Shown here: positions 35,485-47,199 of the stretch, one piece after another
How the letters are laid out: each line of letters starts with the position of its first letter
Position numbering within the stretch: position 1 is the first letter of the stretch
NCBI GenBank assembly: GCA_037447655.1
Contig: JBBHKE010002617.1
Coordinates: 103,195 to 167,194, forward strand
Source of the DNA: Zygnema cylindricum
Lineage: Eukaryota > Streptophyta > Zygnematophyceae > Zygnematales > Zygnemataceae
Direction: 5' to 3'
DNA: 64,000 bases
Position numbers and translations under genes: made by a program
Notes under the pieces: generated by a model
Seen by the model: only the letters and a program-made list of their open reading frames with translations
Told to the model about the DNA's origin: nothing
Database searches by the model: none

Positions 35485-36471
35485 TGTTGAAATTGGAAAT
35501 CTTTACTCAGTAGATTGAGCTGTGAGGAGGAATTAAGAACTTAGAATATTTTGGAAAATGAAAACCTGTAATACTTACCTCTAATAGTGTTTCAGTAACA
35601 GAAGACTAAGATAGTGGACTGTACGGCCAACTAGACACGCGTCGGCAGGAAAATGGTGTTGCAAGTTTTACGGAGTAGCGCCGATGACCAATTACACGTG
35701 TCAGGAGATTAACGAGCGGATTGATGAAATCGGACAAAAGAAATGCAAACCACATATCTGGAAAAGTATGGTACGGTCAGCCAAGAAGGGTCGTTGATTG
35801 ACATCGAATTGACGGACGCGATTCAGAAGGGACCACGAATGATGAAGCATACTTGGACGGTATCAGGTGCTTCGTATTACACGACGACAATCATCCGAAT
35901 ACTATGGACCATTGCTGACTAAGCGCCAAAAACATTTAATGTACGGCCTTCTATTTGTTACTATCTGGAAACAAGGTTTTGAAGTTTAGCTAATTTAAAA
36001 TAGTGTCGCATTATTGAGATTTAAAGAAATGGCAAAATTAGGTTTTGGAAGTACTCTTAGAATAGTAAGTACAGTTTTTGTATTTTGTTGTAGCATGGAA
36101 CAGTACTGTAGTACAATCACTTAAATTAGTGTGACCAGTAGATACTCACTGTGAGTATATAGTTTAGGACTTACACAAATTGTGATTATCCAAGTCTTGG
36201 GATATTAATCTACTAAGGCAGTTTTTGTGAATCAGCAGTGTGAATATCCTATGGTTGGCTAAATCAATTGAGTTGAATCTTTGTAGAGTGATTCTACACT
36301 GTGCTTACTACTGTTATGCAGAATTTGAGTCTGCATAGATCATTGAGTTGCATTCTATCACATCTTGAAGTTGGCTGTTGAGTAGGGTGCTTGTTAGCTT
36401 CTGCTTTTAATGTCTACTTCCACTACTATTGCTTCTGGCTCTCCTCCTGCTACTGTGGTTGTAGAACAACA
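35485..36471 (+). repeat. Solo LTR of a further copia family (F, 987 bp)
   Basis: Begins TGTTGAAATTGG and ends GTAGAACAACA. The flanking pentamers CCTCT (35480-35484) and CCACT (36472-36476) fit a 5-bp target duplication with one change, because uninterrupted copies read CCCACTAGGGTG here. Near the 3' end an ATG (36409) opens a Ser/Thr-rich reading frame running out of the LTR, as for a gag that starts in the LTR. No second LTR or internal region is present. Confidence 0.65.
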
Positions 36472-38650
36472 CCACTAGGGTGCTCTCTTCAAGGGATATA
36501 GGTTCATTTATCACGAAGCCATGATGCAGTGGCTTTGTGTGAAAAAAGATACTGGGGTATTGTCAGTGGACAAGTGAAACGTTCACCTTAGGGACTCCCA
36601 CCAAGGTTCAGTGGAGTGAGGTTTTTCTACAGAACCATTTTCTCCAACGAAGGAGGCAGACGATCGGGAGAGTAGTGTGTCCAAAATAAGGAATGGAAAG
36701 TGTAGAAATTAATGGTGTGTTTAAAGTATTTCCTAGATCTAAATAGAAATATAGAAAGAAGCCGAGGCAGTCTACCTCTAACTTCTCTCTTCATTTCTCA
36801 AACTTGTTGCAGTCACTGAGAAGTTAGAGAGGAAGCTTGAGCCATGGCTACCTAGGCTATCCAAGGTTTACGGGAAATATATATATTAGTTTATTTACCG
36901 TTGGGTTATTTACTAAAAGATTATGTGTTTTCCCTAGGATTTGATCCTGGTACCTGCAGGACGGTAAGCTGCCTGTAGCCAGTAGCCTTAACCGTTAAGT
37001 CTAGACATAGTGTTATGTATCATAAGGTTTGATTATTACTTAAACATTAATACGTAGGATAGTTCATTTAACTAAAACAGTTTTACTGGAGACATAGATC
37101 CAGTAATGTAAAATTACGGATTACGGTACGGATAAGAAACGAATACCGCGCATTTATTTCTTTAGCGAAACGAATACCGCGCATGTATTTATTACGGCTA
37201 CGATTTAATGTGAATTCAATTCGACGGACGGAATTAACGTCGAGATCGCGGAAGAGAATTTTTGCGGTTTGTGGTCATCGCCACATCGGATGACACGTGG
37301 CAAAATGACATTGGATCGTGATATCTCCGGAGATTACTGCACCGAATCCGGATATGACATGTGTCGACATTTAGGCCACGTCGTACAATGTTCCTACAGA
37401 AAGTACACCGGTAGCTGTACTTTTGTGTACGGAAGTGTACTCTGATTAGTTCCATACATCAGTGGATAGAGTATGTGAGAGAGATAGGACTTAGAAAAAT
37501 CAGGAGATAGGACCCACTCTTCTAGAGAGCTTCTGTACAAAAGGTCAACTTTGACCCTCTATAACTTACTGCTCAGGGGAGCAAATTCAGAGATTCTTTT
37601 TGCTATCGACTCAGGGGAGTCTTGCCTTTACAAGGGTGAACGTGGTCAGAGTTATTGTCTGCCAGGGTTGTAGTTGTTTTTGCTGAAACACAAAGGGGTC
37701 AAGGTTATCCTAGAGGCTTAGGTGAGCTGCTTACTCTGAGGACATATGGATGTCTCAGAGTTTCAAGAAGTAGACACCCGTTAGTCTTATCCCCACGGCA
37801 CCTAGAGCGGCAATCGTGAAGACCGAGGAAAACAATATTGAAACGTGGGAATACACAAACATGGTTGCCATGCATTTCATTCTAAGGCACCTTACATAAG
37901 CTTTGGCAACCTCCCATGTTCACATTTTCAAGGCCAAGGAGTTTTGGGGTAATTTTGTGGAGATCTATAGAGCTGGCACCATTGAAGACCTCTAGTTGGC
38001 TGAGTAAAGGTTAAGTGATTATACCTTCAAAGATGGAAAAATGTTAGACTACTCTAATGATCTTTCTTGTTTGTATATAGAGATAGAGAGTGCAGGGTGG
38101 TTAGGTAGAATGAAGATGAAGTGAACGCCCTCATCATGAAGTTTCTTGATGAGTATGAGAACACAGTGTACTGAGTGCAGGAAATGGTTGACAGTTCTTG
38201 GAAGTGGAATATCGTGGTCGGGATGATACTTGTGCAAGAGAACATTATTTAGATTCGGAGAGGAGGAAAGAGTATTAATTCTCTAGCTGCTGGAATGTCC
38301 ATTGGGGGAATGATGCGAGGAAGCCCTACAACAGCTTCAAAGGAGAAAGAGATCAGTTAGGAGGACCAAGGCCGCTAAACGGTCTTTGTCATTTTTGCAA
38401 AAAATCGGGACACTTCATGGCGGAATGTACCAAGCTGTCAAAGCTAAGGCTCCAAGAGAACAGTGGAGGGGGTTTTTTCGGAGGGAAGAAGAATGCACTT
38501 GTGGTCACACAAGTGAAAGCAGAGACCGAGGAGGAAGAGTCTTCTACGGAGGAGGATGGTGAGCTCTTTCTTGACAAAAATCTGGAGGAGAAAGAGATCG
38601 CTCGAAAACAAAAGTGAGCTCTTAGAGCCATTCGATAAGCTGTAAAGAAA
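36472..38650 (+). pseudogene. gag relic of the A-family host element, split by a solo LTR
   Basis: Segments 36472-36700 and 37771-38650 align in order with the gag at 49239-50170. They include the ..SGQVK.. block, the ILRHLT-type helix region (37870-37960), a shared in-frame TAG at 37993-37995, and a CCHC knuckle (CHFCKKSGHFMAEC, 38388-38430). An acidic Glu-rich linker follows. Several other stops and frame changes are present. Confidence 0.8.
36701..37765 (+). repeat. Solo LTR of family B (1065 bp)
   Basis: Begins TGTAGAAATTAATGG and ends GAGTTTCA. It has the same length and order as the LTRs of the full B element (54305-55369 in inverse orientation). The flanking pentamers GAAAG and AGAAG each differ by one base from the GGAAG expected from intact gag copies. 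No internal region remains, as expected from LTR-LTR recombination. Confidence 0.85.
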
Positions 38651-38960
38651 GGATGGATCATCGATTCACTTGCATCCATGCATATATGTCGTGCAAGGAC
38701 CTCTTTACAAAGCTAAAAAAGACCCCTACCATAGAGATAGGGTATAGAGATGAGAGAGTAGTTATTACAAATCTAGTAGGTTCGGTAGATATGAAAGTCT
38801 TAGTAGAGGGTAAAATGTCTATACTCACCTTCTAAGATGTACTCTACATTCCACAGCTGAGCAAAAATCTTGTCTTTACCTCTTTATTAGATGATAAAGA
38901 AATTGATACCTTCATTACAAAGGGAGTCTTCAAAGCTAAGTATGGGAATGAAGTCCACTT
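38651..38960 (+). pseudogene. Protease region of the A-family host element
   Basis: Reads WIIDSLASMHICR (catalytic DSGA degraded to DSLA), then KLKKTPTIEIGYRDERVVI and DVLYIPQLSKNLVF. It aligns with the copia protease and the linker to integrase. It stops at CACTT where element C is inserted and resumes at 41147. Confidence 0.75.
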
Positions 38961-39666
38961 TGTTGTTTTTGAAGATTTAGTTTCGTGCGTACGTGAAATT
39001 TGGTGCGCACGCGACGTTTCGTGCGTATATATTTTATATGATGTACTGTGAAGTTTTGAACAGATTTGCGGTTCGGGGGAGTTAGTGTACGAACAAAATA
39101 TTGATGTTTCAAATAATTACACCGACGCATCCACAAATCCGCGTCATAAGTGACAACTTGCTTAGTCACTTGTCGATAAGTCCACGCAGTAACCCGTCAT
39201 CACATACGTACGAACCCTTGTAAAATAGCGGCGGACGCCGTCGGACCTCCACGTGTAACTCGAACCACTTGCCGAAATGATCTTGTACCTTCGAAATCCT
39301 ATTCGTACCGAAATCGTGTTGTTTGCAATAAGTGCAACTATCGCAAATAAAATATCTGTACCGTCGCATCACGTATTTTTCCATAAATGTCGCCTGTCGC
39401 ATTATGTTTCGTACTTGCGGCGTACATTTCAACCTCTTCAAATATTTTACATCGGATCGCTTCGCGATCCACCGTCCATTTTCCAACGCATTCCATATTT
39501 TTCGTACGCCACTCACACGTCACTTTAATTTTGCTCGTACACTAACTCCCCCGAACCGCAAATCTGTTCAAAACTCCACAGTACATCATGTAAAATATAT
39601 ACGCACGAAACGTCGCGTACGCACCAAATTTCATGTACGCACGAAACTAAATCTTCAAATATAACA
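38961..39666 (-). repeat. Right-end module of element C, 138-bp inverted repeats
   Basis: 38961-39098 and 39533-39666 are inverted copies (TTTGAAGATTTAGTTTCGTG and onward), nearly identical. Between them lies about 430 bp that includes a 116-codon open frame (39516-39166, minus). The encoded peptide has a CDSCTYC cluster and is rich in Lys and Arg. I do not recognise it and do not claim it is expressed. Confidence 0.6.
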
Positions 39667-40079
39667 CTCCCCCAAAAATTTAGTTTTGTGCATCCATTAT
39701 GCCACGTCATCAGCTGTCACACTGTCACCTCTTGCTGTCTCCTCCATCTGAATCCGCGAAATGCCTCTGACAGAGTTTTCCATCTTGTTCCACCAATGCT
39801 TCCGCTGCCTCCATATACCATCCAGATTTCATAGTACATAATATATATATAAATATTAATTTTTTCAATTACAACAACACTCCCCCGAAGATTTAGTTTC
39901 GTAAATCCATGACGCCACGTCATCATCTTTCACCTCCTGCTGTCTCCTCCATCTGAATCCGCCAAAATGCCTCCGACAGAATTTTCCACTTGTTCCACCA
40001 TCGCTTCCGCTGCCTCCACATACCATCCAGATTTCATAATACACAATATATATTTTCATTTTCCGATTACAACAAATTT
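39667..40079 (-). repeat. Two tandem units of about 200-213 bp in element C
   Basis: Both units contain GAAATCTGGATGGTAT, GGAGGCAGCGGAAGC, GGATTCAGATGGAGGAGACA, GATGACGTGGC and a closing GGGGGAG. The closing motif followed by TGTT resembles a polypurine tract and LTR start, so the element offers two successive candidate priming sites. Confidence 0.7.
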
Positions 40080-40757
40080 TCTCTTTTCTCAACAATATCT
40101 AAATCCGAAAATTTTCCATAAAAATACACAAATAATAAACTATTTTCCGAAAATCAATTCTACCAAAAATAAACAAACTTCGAACAAAATTACCACATTT
40201 TCCTCTAACTACCATAACAATTTCCAAAAATAAAACTTTCCAAATTTTCAACCCGCGTACTTAATCCCACAAAATAAAACATTAAAAATAAAAATAAATA
40301 AAATTTACATTCTCTATCCCAATTTTAAGCTCCATTAAAGTTACATTTCCCAAAACTACCAACAATCCGAAAAATAAAATCTCATAATTATAGATCCACA
40401 AATTCGGATCTTTCACCAAATGCCACAACTCCACCTTTCGGATCTCTCTCCCCCAAATGTCGAATCTCCACATTTCGAAATGCTTCATTAAAAATAAACA
40501 TTTATTTTCCAAAACTAAAATATCGATTCTCAAAATAAATCATTTTCATTGAGGGTAGACATTTCGGCACTGTCACTAAGTTAACCCTTGGGGCGATGCA
40601 AGATTAAACTCGGCACATACCAACACTATGATAAGGCCGATCTCATGGGTACAAAGACACCATTACTGCAATACAACCTGCAAGGACAATATTAACCCGC
40701 TACAATGCGTGTGACAAAAACCTATCTCGACTTAACCTAACATGTGATAGATGGGTT

Positions 40758-40771
40758 GTGGGCCCATAACC
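40758..40771 (-). promoter_or_regulatory. Primer binding site of element C, half-tRNA type
   Basis: On the minus strand GGTTATGGGCCCAC follows the palindromic terminal module directly, a 14-nt match to the complement of the initiator tRNA-Met anticodon arm. This shows the orientation of the element and that it replicated by reverse transcription. Confidence 0.8.
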
Positions 40772-41146
40772 TGTTGATCTTTGGTCTAAAATAGACCGCA
40801 GAAGCCACCCAAACTATCAAACAAAATGTTAAGCAAAGTTAGGCTAATGAACAATCATTTGAAATGCATCCTCCATTAACATACATGCATACACAGATGC
40901 AATCATTAATCTGCACACAGACGGAGCAAGCATGCGTACACAGAAGCATGAAATCATCTAGGGTTTCATGCGTCTCTCTACGCATGCTTGCTCCGTTTGT
41001 GTGCGGATGAATGATTGCATCTGTTTATGCATGTATGTTAAATGGAGGATGCATTTCAAATGATTGTTCATTAGCCTTACTTTGCTTAACATTTTGTTTT
41101 ATAGTTTGGGTGGCTTCTGCGGTCTATTTTAGACCAAAGAACAACA
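40772..41146 (-). repeat. Palindromic LTR-position module of element C
   Basis: Starting from both ends the sequence is its own inverted repeat for about 180 bp per arm (GATCTTTGGTCTAAAATAGAC against its complement, continuing through AACAATCATTTGAAATGCAT), with a small loop near 40958-40972. It begins TGTTG and ends CAACA on either strand. It stands where the 5' LTR is expected. Confidence 0.75.
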
Positions 41147-41151
41147 CACTT

Positions 41152-41477
41152 CACTGCAGATAAGAGGAGCCAAGGAATGTTTAGGTTTAACCTGAGTAAT
41201 GAAAAGAAAAAAAAGTACTATGTTGGTGTCCCAAACTTGATGATTTGGAATAAGCGGTTGGGGCATATGCATTTTGATAGGCTGAAAGAAATGAAAAATC
41301 TTGGTGTAGTAGAAGGCATTAAGTTTGGGGATAATGAAATGATTGATGATTGTACTAGTTTTGCCCAAGGTCAGGCGCACCGACTCCCCTTTCCCAAAAC
41401 TGCCACATATAGAGGTGAGAAAGTAATTGATCTGATCCACACAAATATCTGGGGACCGACAAAAGTACCTTCGGTTG
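41152..41477 (+). pseudogene. Integrase N-terminal region of the A-family host element
   Basis: Continues the frame interrupted at 38960. It has the GAG-pre-integrase/HHCC zinc module (NKRLGHMHF, the first His lost, then CTSFAQG with a Cys lost) and LIHTNIWGP of the integrase core start. It ends at TTCGGTTG where the next A-family LTR begins. The same block is present at 62724-63030. Confidence 0.8.
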
Positions 41478-42070
41478 TGTAGAAATTACTAGATTTATAG
41501 AGTATTTTCTAGGTCTAAATATATCAGTATAAAAAAGAAAAAAAAACGGCGGACAGCCTGCCTCCACCTCCTCTCTCTAGCCACCATATTTGTTGTAGTC
41601 GCTGAAGGATAAAGAGGGTGGTTGAGCCAAGGCTGCCTTAGTTCAACAGGCAGGACAAAAGTGTGACTTATGTCACTCTCAACAAAAGGTTGTGTCTGGC
41701 AAGACTGAAACCTCTGACCGGTAGAGTACGGCGTAACCATTAGCTCTAACAAGTTTGTCGTAGAAGTGAGTTAAGATACATAGGGTTTAATACATATTTA
41801 AACTTGTACATGGTCTTGAAATCGATTAACTAAAATGTGAACAAAGGAACATAGTTCTAGTTCAAGAGTTGATGCAGACGTCATTTTGCACAAAACAAAT
41901 GATACGGACATTTGTTTCGACGGTCAACATTCAATGTCGGATTTCATCTGACGGGATATATCAATGCCAAGATCGCGGAATGGTGACTTTAGCGTTTATG
42001 GACGTGGCATGACTTGGCGCCACGTGAAGGGATAATATTTGGTCGCATGAATTCTGTGGAACATACAAAC

Positions 42071-42957
42071 TGAAATTCTGTGGTCTCCATTGACCCACAG
42101 AATGAGCAGCCTATGTAAAGCCTCTAAGATAATATTTGCCCCTTCTACTTTCCCGCTGAATAAGCGCCGCCCAGGCACACAAATATTCTGACCACTCTCA
42201 CCCCTGTGAGGATAAGACTCCCCTGAGTCAAACGCAAATAGAATCACTGGATTTGCTCACCTGAGCAGTAAGTTATGGCTGGTCAAAGATGACCTTTATA
42301 GTTACAAGCTCTCTTAGAGAGAGAGGTACCTAAATTTTACTAAGTCTTGGTCTGCCTGCTCACGACTACCTACTACTAAACCCTAGTCCAATAGGAACAC
42401 TATATAGTACAAGAAGGTACAATGGGCGATGTACTTATTGTACGACCATTGTACGACAAGGTCTATAAGGTGACACCTGTCAAATCGGAAGCCATGGTTC
42501 CTCCTCCCATCTTCTCCAGTATCAAATAATGTGGCGCCACGTGGCACCGCATGACGCTATCTCCGTATGCCGCCAAAAGCTCACTTCGCGTGGCGGCTAT
42601 AATGCCGGCCGTCCGATCAAAACATATTTTACACGGTTCAGATTCATGTACATGCAGAAATTGCTCCTTTTGGTTAGTCTGCTGTTAATTAGCTGTTGCG
42701 TTAATGTTTATATATTTATGAAACCCGTCACGTGTATCGTTTCGTAACGCCTTAATTGTTAAGGCGTTTGGCTATAGAGAGTCTAGAGGTCGCAGGTTCA
42801 AATATTCCTAGGCATCATTTTAGCAAAATACCATTTACTTCAACAACTGCCACTTTCTAAATATTGCGGCAGCCATGGCGCGCCTTTGATCCTCACTCTC
42901 TTTCTTTGAAGCAAAAGTAAAATAGGTTAGTGAACTATTAATTACCTCTTTTCAATA
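42071..42957 (-). repeat. 3' LTR of element D
   Basis: 887 bp. Starts TATTGAAAAG on the minus strand (TG changed to TA) after a polypurine tract AAGGGGAG at 42958-42965, and ends GAATTTCA. On the plus strand near 42750-42825 it has a tRNA-like segment with a B-box GGTTCAAAT at 42795. Confidence 0.9.
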
Positions 42958-42999
42958 CTCCCCTTAATTCCTAGTCACTTTTCAATTTTTATCCACAGT

Positions 43000-45900
43000 T
43001 TTCTCTGCAATAAATCAACTTAGGGGAAGGCACTGGTTTTGTCATCATGTCTGCAATCATTTCTCTATCAGTTTTATGAACCAGTTTAATAATTTATTTT
43101 CTACCTTCTCTCTGACAAAGCTTAGTCTAATATCCATATGTTTGGCTTTGAAGTGATGTTTCGGATTAGCTGCAATAGAGATAGCAGCTTGATTATCACA
43201 AAAAACATTTTAAGTTCTAGACTTCATGAACCCAAGTTCTTCAAGAAGAGATTTAACCCACATTAATTCTTTGGTGACAGCACAGGAAGCCATGTATTCA
43301 GCCTCCATTGTGGACTGAGCAACTACTTTTTGTTGCTTGCTACTCCAACAACATGCACCGGATCTTATTTGCAACACATATCTAGTCGTACACCTCCTTA
43401 AAGGCACATCTCCATAACTGGCATCACTCCAAGTGGTGATGTCAGTGTGCTCCCCTCCCAAATGGAACCATAATTCCCTTGTCCCCACGAGATACCTCAT
43501 CACCCTTTTGGCAGCCTCCCAATCTCTCTTTCTTGGTTCATTTAGATTTCTACTAAGGACACCTACAGCTGCAGCTATATCCGGACGGGTACAATTCATA
43601 AAATAAATTAAACTGCCTACAATCTGCCGATAAGGAATATTTTCCATAAATTTTCTTTCTATCTCATCCATCTCATCATTAATGATAAATATTCCTCTCT
43701 CTTCACTTCCCTCAAACACTTTCTTAAATCCATAGGAGTAGTACATCCGTTTGATTTTTCCATCTGAAATTTTTTCTAGCATATTACCGATTGCTTCTTT
43801 TTGAGTGAGTCTTATAATTCTATTCCCTCTATCTCTCTCCATCTGAATTCCCAAAATGTACTTTGCTTCGCCAAGATCTTTTATATCAAAATTGCTTTTA
43901 AGATCGAGTTTAAGTTTGTTAATTTTATCTAAGGACTTGCTTAGACCAACAAATCATCCACATAAATAGCAATAAATATCACTCCATTCTCATCCTCAAA
44001 TAAATATAAAGAGTGATCTGAACTAATTCTGATATACCCCAAACCGGTCAAAAATTCGTCGAGCTTTATATTCCACTGTCGCGGGGCTTGCTTAAGTCCA
44101 TAGAGTGATTTTATCAGTTTGCAAACTTTATTTTCTTCCCCACTTTCCACGAATCCTTCTGGTTGCCTCATGTAAATTTATTCTTCCAACTCTCCGTGCA
44201 AAAAGGCCGTTTTAATATCCATCTGGTGGATTTCCATATCCTCCGCTGCGGCTATACTTAAAAGGATTCTAACAGAAGGAAATTTGACTACAGGTGCAAA
44301 GGTTTCTTCGTAGTCTATCCCCTCTTTCTGAGTATAACCTTTTGCAACTAACCTAGCTTTGTACCTCTCAATGGTATTATCCGGGTTTAATTTAAGTTTA
44401 AAAACCCACTTACATCCAATCGGTTTTCGGTCCGGTGGACAATCTACCAACTCCCATGTATTGGCTTCCATGATAGAGGCCATTTCTTCATTTATAGCTG
44501 TGATCCACCGGCTATTTTCTGGAGAGTTTATGGCCTCTAAGTATGTTTGAGGATCATCTGGGTGAGACATCTTTGTGAGTTGGTTATTTACTTGTCTTTC
44601 TTGAAGTCGTTTACTACTTCTTCTTCCCCCTTCAAAATCGGACGCCGGTATGGAAGGCATCCTTGGGTTTCGTTGAGGGAGATTTTCAGCTCCCCTATCT
44701 TCCAATTTCGGTGTCTCATCAAGTTCCTCATCGGTTTCCACTTCGTATTGTGGCGTTGCCTCGGATGTTGTCCTTTCCTCCTTCTCCTTTGGTAGATCTG
44801 CATATTTTTCTTTTTCTCCCTCTTCCTTCTCTTCATTTTCAAAATCAAAGTTAGAAAAATGATCCGTTTCAAATCTGATTTTGACTTCGTTATTATATTT
44901 GAATGGATCAATGGACTTCTCTTCATTCATCACCACTATGTGTTTTACTAAAATTATATCTCTCTTTTTCAAGTCATACACTCGGTATCCTTTTGAGCTC
45001 TCATCATATCCTACAAGATATCTTGGCTTCCCTCTCCCCTCTAACTTCCATTTAGTCTTATCGGAATCCAAACTGTAGACTTGACTTCCGAACACTCTCA
45101 AACTAGACAAATCAGGCTTTCTTCCTGTCCACCTCTCATACGGAGTGTCCTCCTTATTTGCTAAAGTTAGGACTCTATTTTTGATGAAATTAGCATAGTT
45201 CATAGACTCCGCCCAAAACTGCAACCCTATCCTCTTATCAGTTAACATACTTCTAGACATATCTCCTAAAGTTCTATTTACTCTTTCTGCTACTCCATTT
45301 TGTTCCGGATTATAGGGAACAGTTTTCTCATGATGAATTCCTTCTTCTTTAAGATATTTTTCAAATTCCATTAAGGTGTATTCTTTCCCATTATCACTTC
45401 TTATCTCTTTTATTGAGGTTTCATGTAGTTTTTCACTCCATACTTTATACTATTTGAAACATCTTAATACCTCTGACTTATATCTAAGAAAGTATACCTT
45501 CGTGTATCTAGACCAATCTTCTGTGATGGTTAACATCCATCTCTTCCCCCCATGTGAAGCATACCTAGCAGGTCCCCAAACATCAGTGTGAACTAGATCT
45601 AATACTTTCTCTCTCCTAAATGTGGTTGCCTTTGGAAATGGAAGTCTATGAATCTTCCCTTGGGCACATCCAATACAATCATCAAAGGTCTCATCATCCT
45701 GAAATGTAATACCCTCCACTATTCTTTTTTTCTTCATTTTCTTTAATATATCTAGATGCACATGCCCCAACTTTTTATGCCAAAGCATCATCTCACTTGC
45801 ACACGAGTAGAGAACACTCTTTTCATTGCAAAGAACAATTCTGAACATTCCTTGACTGCCCTTCTGAGCTATGAAATAAACTTCATTATCAAAGCTTGCT

Positions 45901-46240
45901 GTGAAGATTCCTTTCCTAGTTCTTGTTTCAAACTCCTTTTCATCTAGGACAGCTGTTGAGACTAGGTTCTTGCTAAGTTGTGGAATGTAAAGAACGTCTG
46001 AGAGTGTTACAATTGAGGCCTTTCCATCAACTAGAACCTTCAAGTCAACAGTTCCAACAAGACTTGTGGTTTCTACTCTACCATCTCCGTACTCTATCTC
46101 AACTATTGGGATCTTTCTCAGTTTAGTGAACCACCGCTTATCTTTGCACATATGCATTGAAGCCCCTGAGTCTATGATCCACCCATCCTCGGGTGGATCC
46201 CTCTTACCTCCGAAAGCACACTTTTGTCTCCGTGGAATGT
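43000..46240 (-). pseudogene. pol of element D (protease, integrase, RT, RNase H)
   Basis: Protease with intact DSGASMHMCK (near 46184-46152). Integrase with the HHCC module (HKKLGHVH, CIGCAQG) and the D, D, E core residues in LVHTDVWGP, IRSDNGKEY and NPEQNGVAERV. Reverse transcriptase with KARLVAKGYTQKEG, the QMDIKTAFLHG block and the YVDDLLV active site. RNase H with TTWSDASYGD and STMEAEYMA. Disabling changes seen: a frame change between gag and protease (about 46240), in-frame stops near 45449, 44176 and 43208, and a frameshift near 43940. Domain order protease-integrase-RT places it in Ty1/copia (Pseudoviridae). Confidence 0.88.
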
Positions 46241-47199
46241 CGACATGTTTTTAAGTGTTTTTCGGATTAAGAAGAAGCTCCTCAAGTTCCTATTCTGGTT
46301 CAGTTGTTTCTTCCACTTCCTCATCAAGAACTTGAGTCAGGAAAGCCTTTTTCTTTGCTCCATCCCTTGAGGTTTTTTGACCATCTTTCAGTCGAAGATA
46401 TGCAAGTTTGATACAATCTGCCATATAGTGTCCCGGTTTCTTGCAGAAGTGACATAATCCTCCTCGAGAAGTTCCTCTCCCCTGTCTATCAAATCTGCCA
46501 CCTCCTTGTCCTCTTCCACCAAAGTTTCGATAGGGATCTTTCCCTCTCACCTCATCACGCTTCCGCTAATCAGCTCCTACAGACAATGCTTGAACACTTG
46601 GACTCCCTCTCCTAAGTTCTATGGTGCTTTCTTTCACTAAAATCATTCCCACTGTGTCATCCCAATTCCAATTGCTATCTCCTATGTCTTGCAATCGGTT
46701 AATGATATTCTCATACTTTCAGGTAGTTTCATCATTAATGTGTTCACTCTTTGTCTCTCGGACCATGGGTTACCTGCACTCTCTAACTCTCCAAATAATG
46801 CTCCTAAATCATTGCAATAATTATTCATACTTCCTCCTTTATAAGTATAAGCTGCAATCTTATTTTCGGCCAACTGTTGTTGCTGCAATGATCGACTCTT
46901 ATATTTGTTAACTAGTGATATCCAAATCTGAGATGAAGACTTGACATGCATAAGGGGAATGGCAATGCCCTTTGCTACACTTTTAAGAATTTAGAGCTTA
47001 GCAACCTTCTCTTTGAAGTTCCACTTTTCATACTCTGATCTTTCGGTCTGAACCCTTGTCGCCGTTTTTGGTGGTGCTGCTGCCGATATCGCCTTCGACA
47101 ATGGTGTCACTTGAGTTGCAACTCCTTCCTTTTCTCCTTCCATGACAATCTCTTCTCCTTCCTCATCTTCATCCTCGTTGATGGTGGCAGCTGTTCTAC

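Larger units (their letters stand above)
38961..41146 (-). mobile_element. Non-coding LTR-type element C with palindromic end modules
   Basis: Inserted with a perfect 5-bp target duplication CACTT (38956-38960 and 41147-41151); it begins TGTTG and ends CAACA. On the minus strand it reads: terminal module 41146-40772 (375 bp, a near-complete palindrome), half-tRNA primer site 40771-40758, about 680 bp of unrecognised AT-rich sequence, two tandem 200-bp units each ending GGGGGAG (polypurine-like, 39886-39880 and 39673-39667), and terminal module 39666-38961. The two end modules are not similar in sequence, unlike normal LTRs, yet each is closed by long inverted repeats. No gag or pol is recognisable. 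Confidence 0.7.
34460..41477 (+). mobile_element. A-family copia element (host of the stack), left part
   Basis: Oldest recognisable element here: 5' LTR (34460-35465), primer site, gag, protease and the start of integrase, all plus strand. It is broken by four later insertions at 35485 (solo LTR F), 36701 (solo LTR B), 38961 (element C) and 41478 (A-family array). Reading across each insertion restores collinear gag-pol order, which is how the junctions were placed. The remainder of its pol must lie beyond the right edge of the window. Confidence 0.8.

Noticed and set aside
42529-42747. 72-codon frame with a hydrophobic stretch, repeated at 48385-48603
   Set aside because: It is present twice only because both copies lie in the LTRs of element D; it is antisense to the element and has no family support.
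42871-42890. CCATGGCTGCC (element strand) near the LTR stem-loops as a short conserved upstream frame
   Set aside because: The motif recurs in A, B, D and E LTRs, but the peptides are only a few codons and differ; it is better treated as part of the LTR than as a gene.
44588-45078. Plus-strand frames within the pol of element D
   Set aside because: They are antisense to recognisable integrase and RT linker sequence and have no independent support.
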